Assembly: GCA_965153355.1 (NCBI GenBank)
Contig: OZ231126.1
Coordinates: 45,694,001 to 45,758,000, forward strand
From: Flaccisagitta enflata
Taxonomy: Eukaryota; Chaetognatha; Sagittoidea; Aphragmophora
Reading direction: 5' to 3'
Length of the DNA stretch: 64,000 bases
Positions within the stretch are counted from its first letter, which is position 1. Each line of letters opens with the position of its first letter. Under the pieces are notes generated by a model. That model saw only the letters and a program-made list of their open reading frames with translations, did not search any database and was not told where the DNA came from. Below, in pieces: positions 26,503 to 38,400 of the stretch. Both the position numbers and the translations under genes were made by a program.

Positions 26503-26650
26503 CCGGCCGGATACACGGCAATCCAGACGGTTGGGCAAGAGCAGTAATGCAAAAGAATTTGAAATTGTTACGGGACGGACCGACCGACCGACCGACACGG
26601 CAAGGTGAAGAGTCGCGTGTCCGCGACTAAAAACAAGGCCGGATAGATTA
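26503..26650 (-). mobile_element. Family A short element followed head-to-tail by a second head
   Basis: GGCCGGATACACGGC at 26505, CCGACCGACCGA run, and AGTCGCGTGTCCGCGACT at 26611-26628. Directly after AAAA comes ACAAGGCCGGATAGA, the start of another copy that is truncated. The tandem junction suggests that both ends can be joined. Confidence 0.5.
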
Positions 26651-27610
26651 TATGTACCATCTTGGCCAAAATAAAAGTCCCAGTAAAACAATATAGTTAT
26701 TCATTGCTGTTATTTCCTGTACTAAATTTAATTTTTAGGTGAAAATAACTAGTTTAGGCCTTTTTGGTACCAAAAATCATTTGTAATCATTTGAGTAGAC
26801 ATAGGTAAAGGATTGTTGAACAATTTTGCATAACACATCTCTCATTTTTTTAACAGTTTTTTTCTTTAGCACTTTGAGACTTAGGTATATTCATTTTGAT
26901 ATAAAATCTAAACCATTTGAACTATAAAAAATTGCTTGGTGGCAGAAAGCATATTTTTTGAAGCTCTCTCTAATGGTCAACAACTTTTATATGATCATAT
27001 CATGATAAGCAAAAAAAAAAAAATGAAAATAAACAAGTCAATTTTTTACCTATTGTTTTTTGTGTTTTTTCTGTATTTTGTTAAGGTAACCGTTTTCACT
27101 CTTCAAGCTCTAAAATCTAAACGAATTTATCTACTGAGCTCTGTTTGGCGCCATTTTGAAGATTTTTTCAAGCTTTTTCCAATGATCTCAGATTTGAATA
27201 CGGTTTTTCAGTTGTTACATCACAAATTAACCATATAGGTGGGACGATATTTTTGGCGAAGATGGTAGTCGCTGACGGGTGGGTAGGGGCAGTCATGAGG
27301 GTGGGCGGGGCATTGTAGATGGGCGTGTCTGTATTGTGGCAGGGCAGGGGCTCAAATTCTCAGAAAATATTATTTCAGCCGATTTCGCGTCCAAATCTTC
27401 GCGTTACATACAAATAGCCAGCGGCTAAAAATCCATCTGTCTTCTTGTCCGACTTCAGGAATTAGGCCATTACCCATTTGTCTCATGATCATTTTCTAAC
27501 ATTCTTTGAATGAAACTAGTCGAAGCCTGCGAGTGGATAGGGTCAGTGATGGAGAATCGAATTTGTTATTTGGGCGGGCGTAGTCGTGCAAAAGACTATT
27601 TTTGAAGAAG

Positions 27611-27744
27611 ACAAGGCCGGATACACTGTCACGGACAGTTGGGCAAGAGTAGTTATGCGTTGACCTCTCTTAATCTTAAAGTGTGACAAACGGAGGGACA
27701 GACAGACACGGCAAGGTGTAGGTTCGCGTGTCCGCGACTAAATA
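27611..27744 (-). mobile_element. Family A short element
   Basis: ACAAGGCCGGATACACTG at the start and GTTCGCGTGTCCGCGACTAA at the end, with a GACAGACAGACAC remnant in between. Confidence 0.5.
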
Positions 27745-27778
27745 CAAAAATCGTTTACAATCAATTTTTTTATAATAA

Positions 27779-27864
27779 CTGATGGACAGACGGATGGACA
27801 GATGAATTGACAGACGGACCGTAAGAGATAACGGATATTAGAATCGCGTACATGCGATTAAGAA
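27779..27864 (-). mobile_element. Family A end fragment
   Basis: A GACGGACAGA-type run followed by AATCGCGTACATGCGATTAA. It sits 35 bases after the preceding copy and keeps only one end. Confidence 0.4.
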
Positions 27865-27979
27865 AAATAGATGGCGTGCCACTGTTGGCTCACCTGCCCT
27901 TGCTTGTTTACTTTTTCCTTCTCCCTTCACAGTTTTGAGGCCTCCTTTTGTTTTTGGCATCTTCGCCGTGAAAAAAAGA

Positions 27980-28116
<137 letters not shown>

Positions 28117-28379
28117 ATGCGTTTTCTCATATTTTTTTCGTGGATGAACATAAAAGAAAACCTTCCTCCTTTCAAACCATCAGGTTTTCTCTCCAATCCT
28201 CCTTTATTGCTTAGTTTTTGCACGTGCCTTGAGCTGCTTTGGCCTAAACTAAGAGCAACTTGTGGCAGACTCTTTTCTATCGTTGAAACTGTCCATTTTC
28301 TCATGTGCACAATTTTCAAGGAGTCAACTCTAGATATTTATGCTGTTTTTATTGTCTTCCCCATTTTAGACAGCTAGGA

Positions 28380-29130
28380 AATTTGAAGGAGGTCGATTCA
28401 TTGTGAGATAATCCTTCCAAAATCAAAAACATCACTGTAATTTCTTCAGGTAAATTACTATGATCTTAAAATCTTTCTATGGAAATTGAAGACTATGATA
28501 AATTTTTTTATGCAATTACTGTCATATAACAATGTCCGATACTACCGAAGTCGTAAATAAGTGCGTTGGAATATCGGGAAAGTGCATCTTTTTTGTACCG
28601 TAAAACATAAATTATCTGGTTTAATCAAACTAATCTGAGTAGAATTCTATCTGTTTTTCGAAGAGCAGAGCTGAGGTCAGTTACCTATCCTGGGTTCAGT
28701 ATAAAGAACAACGGGTGCCCTCCGAACTTTAGAGATAGAGTGAAATACAACGTGGAAGGCAGCGGCAGAGTGCACATTAGCGCCGCTGGGCCGTAGATTC
28801 GGGCCAAACTTCATAGATTTTACATTAACTTCATAGAATAATAGGAGAAGGGTGGTCGGAAATTAAGAATCAAGCCTTGTCGGCAACGGAAGAGGCCACC
28901 TATAAGAATATGTACAAGCTCCTTAAAATACCAATTATCAGTTAGTTCTGCTTGTGGAAAACTTGGGAGTGATGAGCGTGGTAACCAGTCAGTGGGGCCT
29001 TTAAGCTAGGATTTGGTTCTCGAGGCTAGGATTTGGGCCTCGGACCCCAAATCAGGCCTCTCAGATCCCAATTTAAGTTTTTGAGGCCCTAAATCAGGTT
29101 TCTCAGATCCCAAATCAAAAGTTTCAGACT
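28380..29130. other. Unique sequence, no gene seen
   Basis: Ordinary composition, no frame or motif of note. It ends in a few decayed GAGGCTAGGATTTGGGCCTC-like units that lead into a family C element. Confidence 0.5.
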
Positions 29131-30560
29131 CTAACAAGTCATCCAAGGATCGCACATGGTCAGCGGTACCCGATGCCCTGCTTGGAGTGATCAGCTAAAA
29201 AAGTTGAGTAGGAGCAGGGCAGCGACCCCAAAGGGCCGATGTCCTGTAGGACACAGGGATGAATTTCCTTACGTCCTGTGAAGGCATATTTTAAGCCTTT
29301 GGGGCAATTTTCTATGATATTCAATGGGAGTTATACTTTTTTTATAATTTCTTGTCAATTTTCCATACTACAGCCGGAGACCCTAGAAAAGCTGATTTTT
29401 CAGCTTTTGCTTTTTTTTCAATTTTTCCTTATTTTCTCTTGGCTAAATGCGCTCATTGAGTGGGTTGATTTCTTTTTTGTCATGGATCCATGGTCTGTAG
29501 CTACATTGTGTGAAAAAATTGCGGTTAAAAACTCAATTTTAGCATTTTTTCTCAAATCATGAAAAATATTGAGTTCAGATGGCAACTTTTAATTTTTTTC
29601 GTTTTTAGCTTACAGATAGATTTTGAGACAAGGAATTCATCTAGAATGTCAAATCCTTTAGCACTCATCAATAAATAGGTCAAAACGCGCTTTTAAATAT
29701 CTAAAAGCCCAAAAGCTTAACACCCAAGTTGGTAGAGCTCAAAAAGCTCAATTCTGAGCTTTTCAAAAGCTCAGAGTTGAGCTTTTTGAGACTTACCTCC
29801 TCCCGCAAGTCTCAAAAAGCTCAACTCTGGGCTTTGAAAAACTCAGAATTGGCACAACTCTAGCAACTTGAGACTTAAACTTTTAGAGCTCAAAAAGCTG
29901 ATTTCTGAGCTTTTAAAAATTTTTAAGTGCGTTTTGACCTATTTATTGATGAGTGCTAAAGGATGTGACATTCTAGATGAATTCCTTGTCTCAAAATCTA
30001 TCTGTAAGCCAAAAATTAGAAAAATTGAAAGGTGCCATCTGAACCCAATTTTTTTCATGATTTCAGAAAAAATACTAAAATTGAGTTAACAACCGCAATT
30101 TTTTTAGACAATGTAGCAACAGACCATAGGTCCACGACAAAAAAGAAGTTAGCCCACTCAATGAGCTCATTTAGCCAAGAGAAGTTAAGGAAAAATTGAA
30201 AAAAAAGCAAAAGCTGAAAAATCAGCTTTTCTAGGGTCTCCGGCTGTACTATTCAATGAGAATTTCATATTTTTCTCTTTTTATCAATTTTCCATGCTAT
30301 CCAGTAGGAATTTTGCATTTTTTTCATTTTATGTTGATTTTCAATGTTATTCAATGGCAAATTTACATTTTTCTATTTTTTTGTAAATTTTCCATGTTAT
30401 TCAATGGGAAGTTTGCATTACATTTTCCTATGTTATTTGATGGGATTTGAGAATTGAGAAGCTTTGGGGGGGGACGGACGGATGGACGGACGTAAGGAAA
30501 TTCACCCCTGTGTCCTACAGGACATCGGCCCTTTGGGGCCGCTGCCCAAAAAGGCCTTTC
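29130..30560 (+). mobile_element. Family C element interrupted by another foldback
   Basis: Head at 29141-29187 (AGCGGTACCCGATGCCCTGC), GATGTCCTGTAGGACACAGG (29240) inverted at 30508, and GGGGCCGCTGCCC at 30536. The foldback 29371-30246 is inserted in its repeated TTTTCCATGTTATTCAATGG core. Confidence 0.65.
29371..30246. mobile_element. Foldback element with TA|CAGCCGGAGACCC ends
   Basis: CAGCCGGAGACCCTAGAAAA at 29371 is inverted at its end, 30246, with TA on both sides. Arms pair for more than 300 bases. The central part repeats AAAAGCTCAACTCTG-type hairpins. No transposase frame. Confidence 0.7.
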
Positions 30561-30590
30561 AGACAAAATCAGGCCTCTCCAATCTTAATA

Positions 30591-31373
30591 GTCGCAAAAG
30601 CGCCAGATGGTCAGCGGTACCCGTGCCCTGCCTAAGTAGGTTGTGCTTGAATTTGAAGGTGAAGCAGGGGAGCGGCCCAAAAGGGGTCTATGACCTATGC
30701 TTTCACACATATGGGGAATGTTCTCCTCCTTCCTCTTCTCCTTCTCCTCCTCCTCCTCCTACTCCATCCATCCCCCCTCAAATCCCAGTCTCGAAACGAA
30801 ATTCCAATCTCGAAGCCCAGATCCCAGCCTCAAGGCCCAAATCTCAGCATCAAGGCCCAAATCCTAGTCCGGTACCCCAGAACCCAGCCTTGAGTTCCAA
30901 ATCTCAGCCTCCAGGCAAGGATCTGGGCCTTTTTGCTAGGATTTGGACCTTGAGACTGAGATTTGGGCCTCAGGACTGGGATCTGGGCCTCCAAGCTAGA
31001 ATTTGGGCCTCAAGGCTGGGATTTGGGCCTTGAGGCTGGGATCTGGGCCTCCAGGCTAGGATTTGGGCTTCAAGGCTGGGATTTGGGCCTTGCGGCCCGG
31101 GTTTGGGCTTCGAGGCTGGAATTTGGGCCGCGAGGCTGGAATTTGGGCCTCGAGGCTGGAATTTGGGCCTCGAGGCTGGAATTTGGGCCTCGAGGCTGGA
31201 ATTTGGGCCTTGAGGCTTGGATTTGGGCTTTGAGATTGAAATTTGGGCCTCAAGACTGGGATTTGAGGGGGGGGGGACAAAGGAAAAGAAAGAGAAGGAG
31301 GAGAAAGAGGAGAAAATTCCCAATATGTGTAAAAGCATAGGTCATTGATCCCTTCGGGCCGCTGCCCAAAAAC
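30591..31373 (+). mobile_element. Family C element with a long 20-bp minisatellite
   Basis: Head AGCGGTACCCGTGCCCTGCC at 30616, GACCTATGCTTTCACA inverted at 31330, GGGCCGCTGCCCAAAAA at 31356. Core units of GGGCCTCGAGGCTGGAATTT run 30900-31268 in one orientation, with the opposite orientation at 30780-30920, forming a hairpin. Confidence 0.65.
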
Positions 31374-31556
31374 TAAAGGAGACCTCTGAAATCATAAATC
31401 AGACCCAGAATTGGGCCTCTCAGCCCCACAGCAGAATTCTCACACTTTAGAGTTGCCAAAGTCCGTCCTTGACGACGAACCACTTCCTCCTGGCCTCAAA
31501 TGATGTCTAAGCATTTCAGACCTCATACCAGGCCCTTAGGAGCCCAAATCAGGTCT

Positions 31557-31650
31557 TCATAGGTCGCTACCCCTCTCATCTTCTCATCCTCACAAACACT
31601 AACCTAGGGGCATCGGGTACCGCTGACTATTAAACGCTTTTGCATCTATA
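31557..31650 (-). mobile_element. Family C head fragment
   Basis: TAGGGGCATCGGGTACCGCT followed by GACTATTAAACGCTTTTGC, as at the end of 25990-26412. The core is missing. Confidence 0.45.
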
Positions 31651-31755
31651 TCAGTGTATGTACCCTCCCTTTGTCGCCTTTCCCAAATGCTTACTAAATG
31701 GCATGGGTTAATTTTGGCTTTATCTGGAGAAACAGGAGCTTCATACTATCTTTTT

Positions 31756-32066
31756 AGATGCGTCTGTCGGGAACGCGTCTCTATGAGCAGGTCTATTCAT
31801 CTGTCCGTCCGTCCGTCGGTATATCTGGCGGTATGCCTGTTACGCCTCCTTAAAAATCGCAGTTTTCGGCACTTTTCAGCCACGCCGATGGCTTGTATCA
31901 AACCAAACACTCTTTAAGATGTTTTGAGAGCCTCTTTTGATACTCAGGCTTTTTTTTCTGTCTGCCGTTCCATCTATCCCTCCATATATTTCACGTTCAT
32001 ATCTACCGCTAAAGTCAGTACGCGTAGAGACACATGACGCATCGACCAACGGACATTCCCCTTTCG
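31756..32066 (+). mobile_element. Family B element
   Basis: AGATGCGTCTGTCGGGAACG opens it, a GTCC run follows at 31802, and GACGCATCGACCAACGG lies near the far end. About 310 bp. Confidence 0.4.
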
Positions 32067-32069
32067 CCA

Positions 32070-33190
32070 ATTAACCTTTAAGCATACTACTCACATTTTG
32101 ACAAATGTTTAGGTGAGTTACGTATAGTCGAAAACAATTTCATTACACTGCGAACCATAAAAAAGGTTACAGCTGTTCTTAAAGATATTTCTGGTGAAAA
32201 AAATGATTTATCAATATTTTTTTTGTGAGAAATGGAAAGAGTGTTATCAAATGAGGCAAATGTCACAAATCCCATGAGTTTTCATCAATTATTTTAGATT
32301 TTATGATAAAAAGAAGATAATGGTTCCAGGATCTGTGTCTGAACTGTAAATTCTTTAAAGAATATAAATAAGGGACCATTTATATTTGATTTTTGTCATT
32401 TGCACTGCAGGAAATCAATTGAAATCATAGATCATTTGGAAGATATTTAAAAGAGCTTTCATTTGCCGCCAATCTCGCATTTCTAGCTCAATTTGTTCAG
32501 ACGCAGTAAAAAAAAGACTGAAGAGTATTCATTTTCAAGTTTGAAAAGGTGCATCACCAAAATGTACCCATTTAACTTCAAACCAATGTCATTTCCAAAC
32601 GAGTAAAGCTAGGAGGCTGGGATTGGTCTAGAGTGAAAGATCTTTCGAAGATCTTTCAAATGGTCACTGATTTTGTTTACTTTGTTTCATTCAAACCTGG
32701 ATATTTTAAAAGGAAAAAGGGTCAATAATTTTTTAAATTCAAGTGATGAAAAAATTCTTTCTTTTGTCATTCATAAAGGGTTCAAATCAAGTAAAAACCT
32801 ATCAAAATCAATGACATTAAGAAAGCTCTTCAAAAAATCTGTCATTTGAGCCGTTTCTGGAGTTATTACCTCAATTGGTTTACAAATTACAATAGTTTTT
32901 GTAAAATTTGTCCTTTAAAAACTATAACAGAAAATCTGTTGTTTTCCCACGTAGGTTTTGATTCATTTATCTTCATTTTAACATAAAATCCAAACTAATT
33001 GATCAAATTCGATGGAACTGGTGGCAAATTGTTCATTTTTTGAAACTTTTTAAAATGCTCATAAATAAGAATAAGATTGGTTGAATTTAACCAATGTAAA
33101 ACTATACTGAAAGTTGTAACTTTTTTTATGAGTCGCACTGTACCAGACAAAAAGAAAAAAATAAAAGAATTAAAGAAACAAAAAAGAAGC
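32070..33190. other. AT-rich unique sequence, no gene seen
   Basis: Short frames only. Text near 32980-33110 faintly resembles 26880-27220 (KNTAAAATCYAAACYAWTTGA-like), so an old dispersed repeat is possible. Confidence 0.4.
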
Positions 33191-33229
33191 AATCAAAGAA
33201 ATATATAAACGAACAAAGAATGAAAGAAA

Positions 33230-33378
33230 AGGCCCAGGCGGGCAACTCGATGCGTCATCTGCGTGATATCAAAAGAGGCGTAATGGACGGATGGACGGAC
33301 CGATGGACGGACGAACCGACGGACCGACGGACCGACGGACTGACCCTCTTGTAGAGATGCGATGACGCATCTAAAAAA
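33230..33378 (-). mobile_element. Family B element, short form
   Basis: GGCCCAGGCGGGCAACTCG at the start, GGACGGACCGACGG run, and AGATGCGATGACGCATCT ending near 33373. A long polypurine tract begins right at its end. Confidence 0.55.
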
Positions 33379-33444
33379 GAATGAAACGATGAAGAAACGA
33401 AAAAAGCGAGAAAGAAAGAAAGAAAAAAAGAAGAAAGAAAGAAA

Positions 33445-33486
<42 letters not shown>

Positions 33487-33960
33487 AAAAGAAGAAGAAG
33501 AAGAAGAAAGAGAAGGAAAAGAAGAAAGAAAGAAGAAAGAAAGAAAGAAGAAGAAAGAAAGAAAGAAAGAAAGAAGAAATAAAGAAGAAGAAAGAAAAGA
33601 AAGAAAAAAGAAAGAAAATAGAAAGAAAGAAAGAAGAGAAAGAGAAAGAAGAGAAGAAGAAGAAAGAAAGAAAGAAAGAAGAAAGAAGAAAAGAAAGAAA
33701 GAAAGACTGATGGAGAAGAAGAAAGAAAGAAAGAAAAAAAAAAGAAAGGAAAGAAGAAGAAGAAAGAAAGAAGAAAAGAAGAAAGAAGAAAGAAAGAAGA
33801 AAGAAGAAGAGAGACAGAGAGACAGAGAGAAGAAAAAAGAAAAACAGAAAAAGAAGAAAGAAGAAGAAAGAAGAGAAGAAAGAAGAAAGAAAGAAAGAAA
33901 GAAAAGAAAGAAAGAAGAGAAAGAAAGAAAGAAAGAAAAAGACATATAAACAAACAAACA
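33361..33960. repeat. 600-bp polypurine tract (GAAA/GAAG)n
   Basis: Nearly uninterrupted purines on the plus strand, built of GAAA and GAA words. Four overlapping long frames across it (Lys/Glu-Arg or Phe/Ser-Leu) are artefacts. It starts at the end of a family B element. Confidence 0.85.
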
Positions 33961-34480
33961 AGCAAAAAAGTTGAACACAGAAAGAAAATGAAGAAATTAA
34001 CAGAGCAAGCGAGATTGAGAGAGCGATTATGATGTGGGTATGAAAGGCGACCTGCTCCTTTTCGTTCCTTTCTTTTCTCGGCTTAAAGAGTTTTGGAGAC
34101 TCGAAAAAGATCTAAACGGTAAGAAGCCAAAACAGTTCCAAGAAAATAAGGAAGCAAGAGAAAAAAAAGAAAGGAAGGAGAGAGAGAGCATCAGTGACTC
34201 CCATTGCTGCTTTGAAAAATTGGTTGCTAGATTGTCAGACTATCTTCGAGCTTCGAATTCTTGCGAAGAAGCGTCGCATCTTTTCTTCTTTTTCATTTTT
34301 ATTTTTTTTACTCCGAAACTTCTGAGGTTGAAAGGCGGCGGCCTGCGGAAACTCATGGAGGAGGGTGAAACCTCTTTGTGGTTCTTTGCGTTTTTAGGTA
34401 TGATCAATATTTCTTGAGTTCCCGGCGTTTGCAAAAATTCGAGGAAAATTTCGAAATAGATTTAATTTGTAAAACATCGA

Positions 34481-34483
<3 letters not shown>

Positions 34484-34564
<81 letters not shown>

Positions 34565-34723
34565 TGTGTGTGATAGTGTGTGGGTGTGTGTGATAGTGTG
34601 AGTGTGTGTGATAGTGTGTGTGTGTGATAGTGTGAGTGTGTGTGATAGTATGAGTGTGTGTGATAGTGTGAGTGTGTGTGATAGTGTGAGTGTGTGTGAT
34701 AGTGTGAGTGTGTGTGTGTGTGT

Positions 34724-34726
<3 letters not shown>
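34484..34726. repeat. (GT)n with a GTGTGATAGTGTGA minisatellite
   Basis: A pure GT run to 34560 is followed by about ten units of GTGTGTGATAGTGTGA. The mirror tract in the right arm is a (CA)n at 52516-52640 without the GATA-containing units. Confidence 0.8.
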
Positions 34727-34781
<55 letters not shown>

Positions 34782-35063
34782 CTCTCTCTTTTGCTTTCTA
34801 TTCGATATAACCTCCTTCCAATTCTCTCTCTGCATCGGCGCGGCGAAGCTGTTGACGTACGTACGGAACCAGAATCGATGTTGACGCCAAAACACGAGTT
34901 CAGCCTCACTGACAATTTACCTGTGGAGAATGCGATTGTACCATCGGACCAGTGACGCTCAATCTCTACATCAACCTCTAGTCCAACAAGTCCCACACTC
35001 CGTTCCTGAGTCGTAGGAAGACTGCTGTACAGAAACGCAAAAGTAAAAATTGGAACAACGACC
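34727..35063. other. Block found only in the left arm
   Basis: A CT tract (34727-34790) and about 270 bp of unique sequence are absent from the right arm, where the GT tract joins directly to TTTCCATCCTGCGAAATGAA. Insertion here or deletion there cannot be told apart. Confidence 0.6.
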
Positions 35064-35165
35064 CTTATTACTGTTTCCTCCCTGCGAAATGAACTGCTCA
35101 GTTAAAAGGTTACTTTTACGCTTAGGAATACAAAAAATGTGAAACGAAGGACGACGATTACGACG

Positions 35166-35202
<37 letters not shown>

Positions 35203-35329
35203 TAATGATGAATATTAACTACCATGTCTCCAACCCAATGCTTTTCAGAAACTCGTCTGAAATGTTGATCGACTGCTTGCGAATCTCCGAGCAGAAGACG
35301 CTATGGAAGAAACAACTTCCCTTACGTAA

Positions 35330-35487
35330 TGGTACACCATTCCCCCGGGCCTCAATCAGCACTTTAGGAGGAAGCAATTGCAGCCTAGTCATGAATTTTT
35401 GAGTCAAGCAAACAGGACTCAGGAGGAAGTGGAGGAGGAAGTTGATTGGGAGAACGCGGCAGGACACGTGTCTGACAAACGAAAACT

Positions 35488-35533
<46 letters not shown>

Positions 35534-35680
35534 AATCAGCAATCTTTCATTCTTGTAATGCCAAACTTGATGTTTACGGAATTTCAGTCAGCAACACTTT
35601 TGACGATATATTTGTGGCCAAAGATGTGGAACATTATCACGCCGGAAATGGAAACCGGCGTCAAAAAAGAGGAAACGTGA
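35330..35680 (+). other. Open frame with poly-Gln tract conserved in both arms, coding status unsure
   Basis: A frame bounded by stops at 35327 and 35681 reads acidic VEEEVDWENAA, then a run of Gln codons, then a tail ending GVKKEET and TGA. There is no ATG near its start (the first in-frame candidate is TTG at 35378). The mirror copy at 51850-52200 keeps the frame and the same stop despite a 6-base indel and a different CAA count. Replacement differences (about seven to eight) outnumber silent ones (about four), which argues against strong selection. It may be an exon fragment or a chance frame. No family recognised. Confidence 0.25.
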
Positions 35681-35888
35681 AATTCGTCATTTGCTATTTT
35701 TCATCAATATTGGGCTGTATTTTTTTTCTCCTTTTTTTTTCTGAATTGAAAGTTGATTTCTTCTTCATGGATGTTTAATTTTAGAATCTTGATTTTATGA
35801 ATCTTTGCTAATTCTTTGTCCTTATTCAGTCATTGATCTAAACTGAGGCCATGCCATACCATAACCAGGTTAAAAGGATCGTTAGACC

Positions 35889-36118
35889 TAAGTCGCGTGC
35901 GTCGACAATCCAAAAAAAAAGTTAAGCAGACAGACAGACAAACATTTTTTATCAAAAAAACAGTTGAGATGGCTGTTTATTATTTTAAGTACCTCCAGAC
36001 TGAAAAAAAACGAGATAGAAAGCCTTGAAAACGACATTGTGACGGATGGACAGACAAACGGACAGAACAATGGACCAACCAGAAAGTGACTTAACAGTCG
36101 CGTAGCACGCGACTAAAA
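35889..36118 (-). mobile_element. Family A element in the left duplication arm
   Basis: AAGTCGCGTGCGTCGAC at 35890 and AGTCGCGTAGCACGCGACT at 36096-36114. The right arm keeps the first 40 bases of the element and then runs straight into satellite, so it has lost the rest. Confidence 0.5.
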
Positions 36119-36119
36119 A

Positions 36120-36674
36120 GGTTAGGCCGCGACTATGCTGCGTTGTTAGGTTGCTGAGGCCGTCATTAAGTTGCTGAGGCTAAAATTTGGTTGCTGAGGT
36201 GGCGATCAGGTCACGGAGGCCGCAAGTATGTCCCTTAGGTCACTGAGACCATGATTGGGTCACTTAGGCGTTGATAAGGTCAATGAGGCCGGGATTAGGT
36301 CGCTGAGGCCGGGATTAGGTCGCTGAGGCCGGGGTTAGGTCGCTGAGGCCGGGGTTAGGTCGCTGAGGCCGGGATTAGGTCGCTGAGGCCGGTATTAGGT
36401 CGCTGAGGCCGGGATTAGGTCGCTGAGGCCGGGATTAGGTCGCTGAGGCCGGGATTAGGTCGCTGAGGCCGGGATTAGGTCGCTGAGGCCGGGATTAGGT
36501 CGCTGAGGCCGGGATTAGGTCGCTGAGGCCGGGATTAGGTCGCTGAGGCCGGGATTAGGTCGCTGAGGCCGGGATTAGGTCGCTGAGGCCGGGATTAGGT
36601 CGCTGAGGCCGGGATTAGGTCGCTGAGGCCGGGATTAGGTCGCTGAGGCCGGAATTAGGTCGCTGAGGCCGGGA
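36120..36674 (+). repeat. 20-bp satellite, left array part 1
   Basis: About 20 well-kept units of GGTCGCTGAGGCCGGGATTA from 36290, preceded by about eight degenerate units. The main variant here has ATTAGG. Confidence 0.9.
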
Positions 36675-36730
36675 CACTGTGCTTTTAAAATAATTCTGGG
36701 TTTTTCTGCAATTTTGAGTAGTATTGGGGT

Positions 36731-37244
36731 CGGGTGTGTCAAAAAATAAAAAGTATCTTTGATCAGATCATCCTCATCAGGGTTTGTAAACAAACAAATT
36801 TTAAAATTTTTACCATTTTTATTTTTTTAAATTTCAGTCATCTTCTGTTTTTTCCAGAACCTTTTCTTAGCGCTAATTTGTATATTGCTGTGTTATTGAT
36901 TTCATATCAGGATTATTGTTCATAAGTGTAAAAAAAATAGCCATTTAAATATCTTGCTTCAATTTCCAGTTGGGATTAGGTAAAAGTTGTTTTTTTAAAA
37001 CTAAAATCATAAAAAGAAATAGAACTTGATAATCTTTATTGAAGTTTTGGGTCTTATTTTCAACAAAACTAGGTAGAGACTCTGGAAGTATATATATTTT
37101 GAACAATCTTTTCCTGCCCTAAAAAAACGGAAGATGACTGAAATTTAAAAAAATAAAAATGGTAAGAGTCTTAAAATTTATTTGATTACACACCCTGATG
37201 AGGATGATCTGATCAAAGATACTTTTTATTTTTTGACACACCTG
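36731..37244. mobile_element. Foldback element with an 11-bp target-site duplication
   Basis: CGGGTGTGTCAAAAAATAAA begins it and the complement ends it at 37244. AGTATTGGGGT flanks it on both sides (36720-36730 and 37245-37255). Arms of about 130 bp. A duplication this long fits Mutator-like better than Tc1-like elements. Confidence 0.65.
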
Positions 37245-37284
37245 AGTATTGGGGTGTAATAACATACAACTAGTAAAAAAAAAA

Positions 37285-37705
37285 TCATTCATTGAGCGCT
37301 TTTTGAGAAATCTGCAATATGGAAAAAATTTAGGTCTATTTTTATAACAGATTTTAAGGATTTGTACTGACTCATTATGAAATATTATGAAATATTGTTA
37401 ATCCTTGTAAAATTTCCTTTCATTTGATAAGTCGCACTATGTGGTTTCATAAAGAAATAAAATTTTCATTTTCTGAGCTACTGTTACAAAACTACTACTT
37501 TTTCTAACGAAAGCTCAAAAAATGAAAATACTAAATATTTATAGAAATATAGAGTGCGACCTATCAAATGAAAGGGAATTTTGCAAGGATTAATAATACA
37601 TAATCAAAAAATGAGTCAATACAACTTCATAGAATCTGCATTGAAAAGGGATTTCATTTTTTCTCTTTTTTAAAGATTTCTTAAAAAGCGCTCAGTGGAT
37701 GATTG
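37285..37705. mobile_element. Foldback element around CATTTGATAAGTCGCACT
   Basis: ATCATTCATTGAGCGCTTTT at 37286 pairs with AAAAGCGCTCAGTGGATGAT at 37685. Nearly the full length folds, with a centre near 37490. Confidence 0.65.
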
Positions 37706-38400
37706 GATTATGTCGCTGAGGCCGGGATTATGTCGCTGAGGCCGGGATTATGTCGCTGAAACTGGATTATGTCGCACAGGCCGGGATTATGTCGCTGAGG
37801 CCGGGATTATGTCGCTGAGGCTGGGATTAGGTCGCTGAGGCCGGGATAAGGTCGCTGAGGCCGGGATAAGGTCGCTGAGGCCGGGATTATGTCGCTGAGG
37901 CCGGGATTATGTCGCTGAGGCCGGGATTATGTCGCTGAGGCCGGGATTATGTCGCTGAGGCCGGGATTATGTCGCTGAGGCCGGGATTATGTCGCTGAGG
38001 CCGGGATTATGTCGCTGAGGCCGGGATTATGTCGCTGAGGCCGGGATTATGTCGCTGAGGCGGGATTGTCGCTGAGGCCGGGATTAGGTCGCTAAGGCCG
38101 GGATTATGTCGCTGAGGCCGGGATTATGTCGCTGAGGCCGGGATTATGTCGCTGAGGCCGGGATTATGTCGCTGAGGCCGGGATTATGTCGCTGAGGCCG
38201 GGATTATGTCGCTGAGGCCGGGATTATGTCGCTGAGGCCGGGATTAGGTCGCTGAGGCCGGGATTATGTCGCTGAGGCCGGGATTATGTCGCTGAGGCCG
38301 GGATTATGTCGCTGAGGCCGGGATTATGTCGCTGAGGCCGGGATTATGTCGCTGAGGCTGGGATTATGTTGCTGAGGCTGGGATTAGGTCGCTGAGGTTA
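37706..38400 (+). repeat. 20-bp satellite, left array part 2
   Basis: About 34 units, mostly of the ATTATG variant, with a few ATTAGG and ATAAGG units. It is separated from part 1 by two foldback elements. Confidence 0.9.

Larger units (their letters stand above)
36675..37705. mobile_element. Interruption of the left satellite by two foldback elements
   Basis: About 1.03 kb of AT-rich DNA absent from the right array. It holds the foldback 36731-37244 and a second foldback 37285-37705, plus about 50 bp of left-hand leader sequence. Confidence 0.7.

Noticed and set aside
33193-33978. Several overlapping frames of about 195-261 codons
   Set aside because: All are produced by the polypurine tract in different frames and strands.
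34034-34417. 127-codon frame crossing the outer edge of the left arm
   Set aside because: It spans the duplication boundary and Lys/Glu-rich low-complexity sequence, so it is unlikely to be one gene.
36120-38400. CRISPR-like array of 20-bp repeats
   Set aside because: The units are contiguous with no spacers, and the context is eukaryotic satellite DNA.
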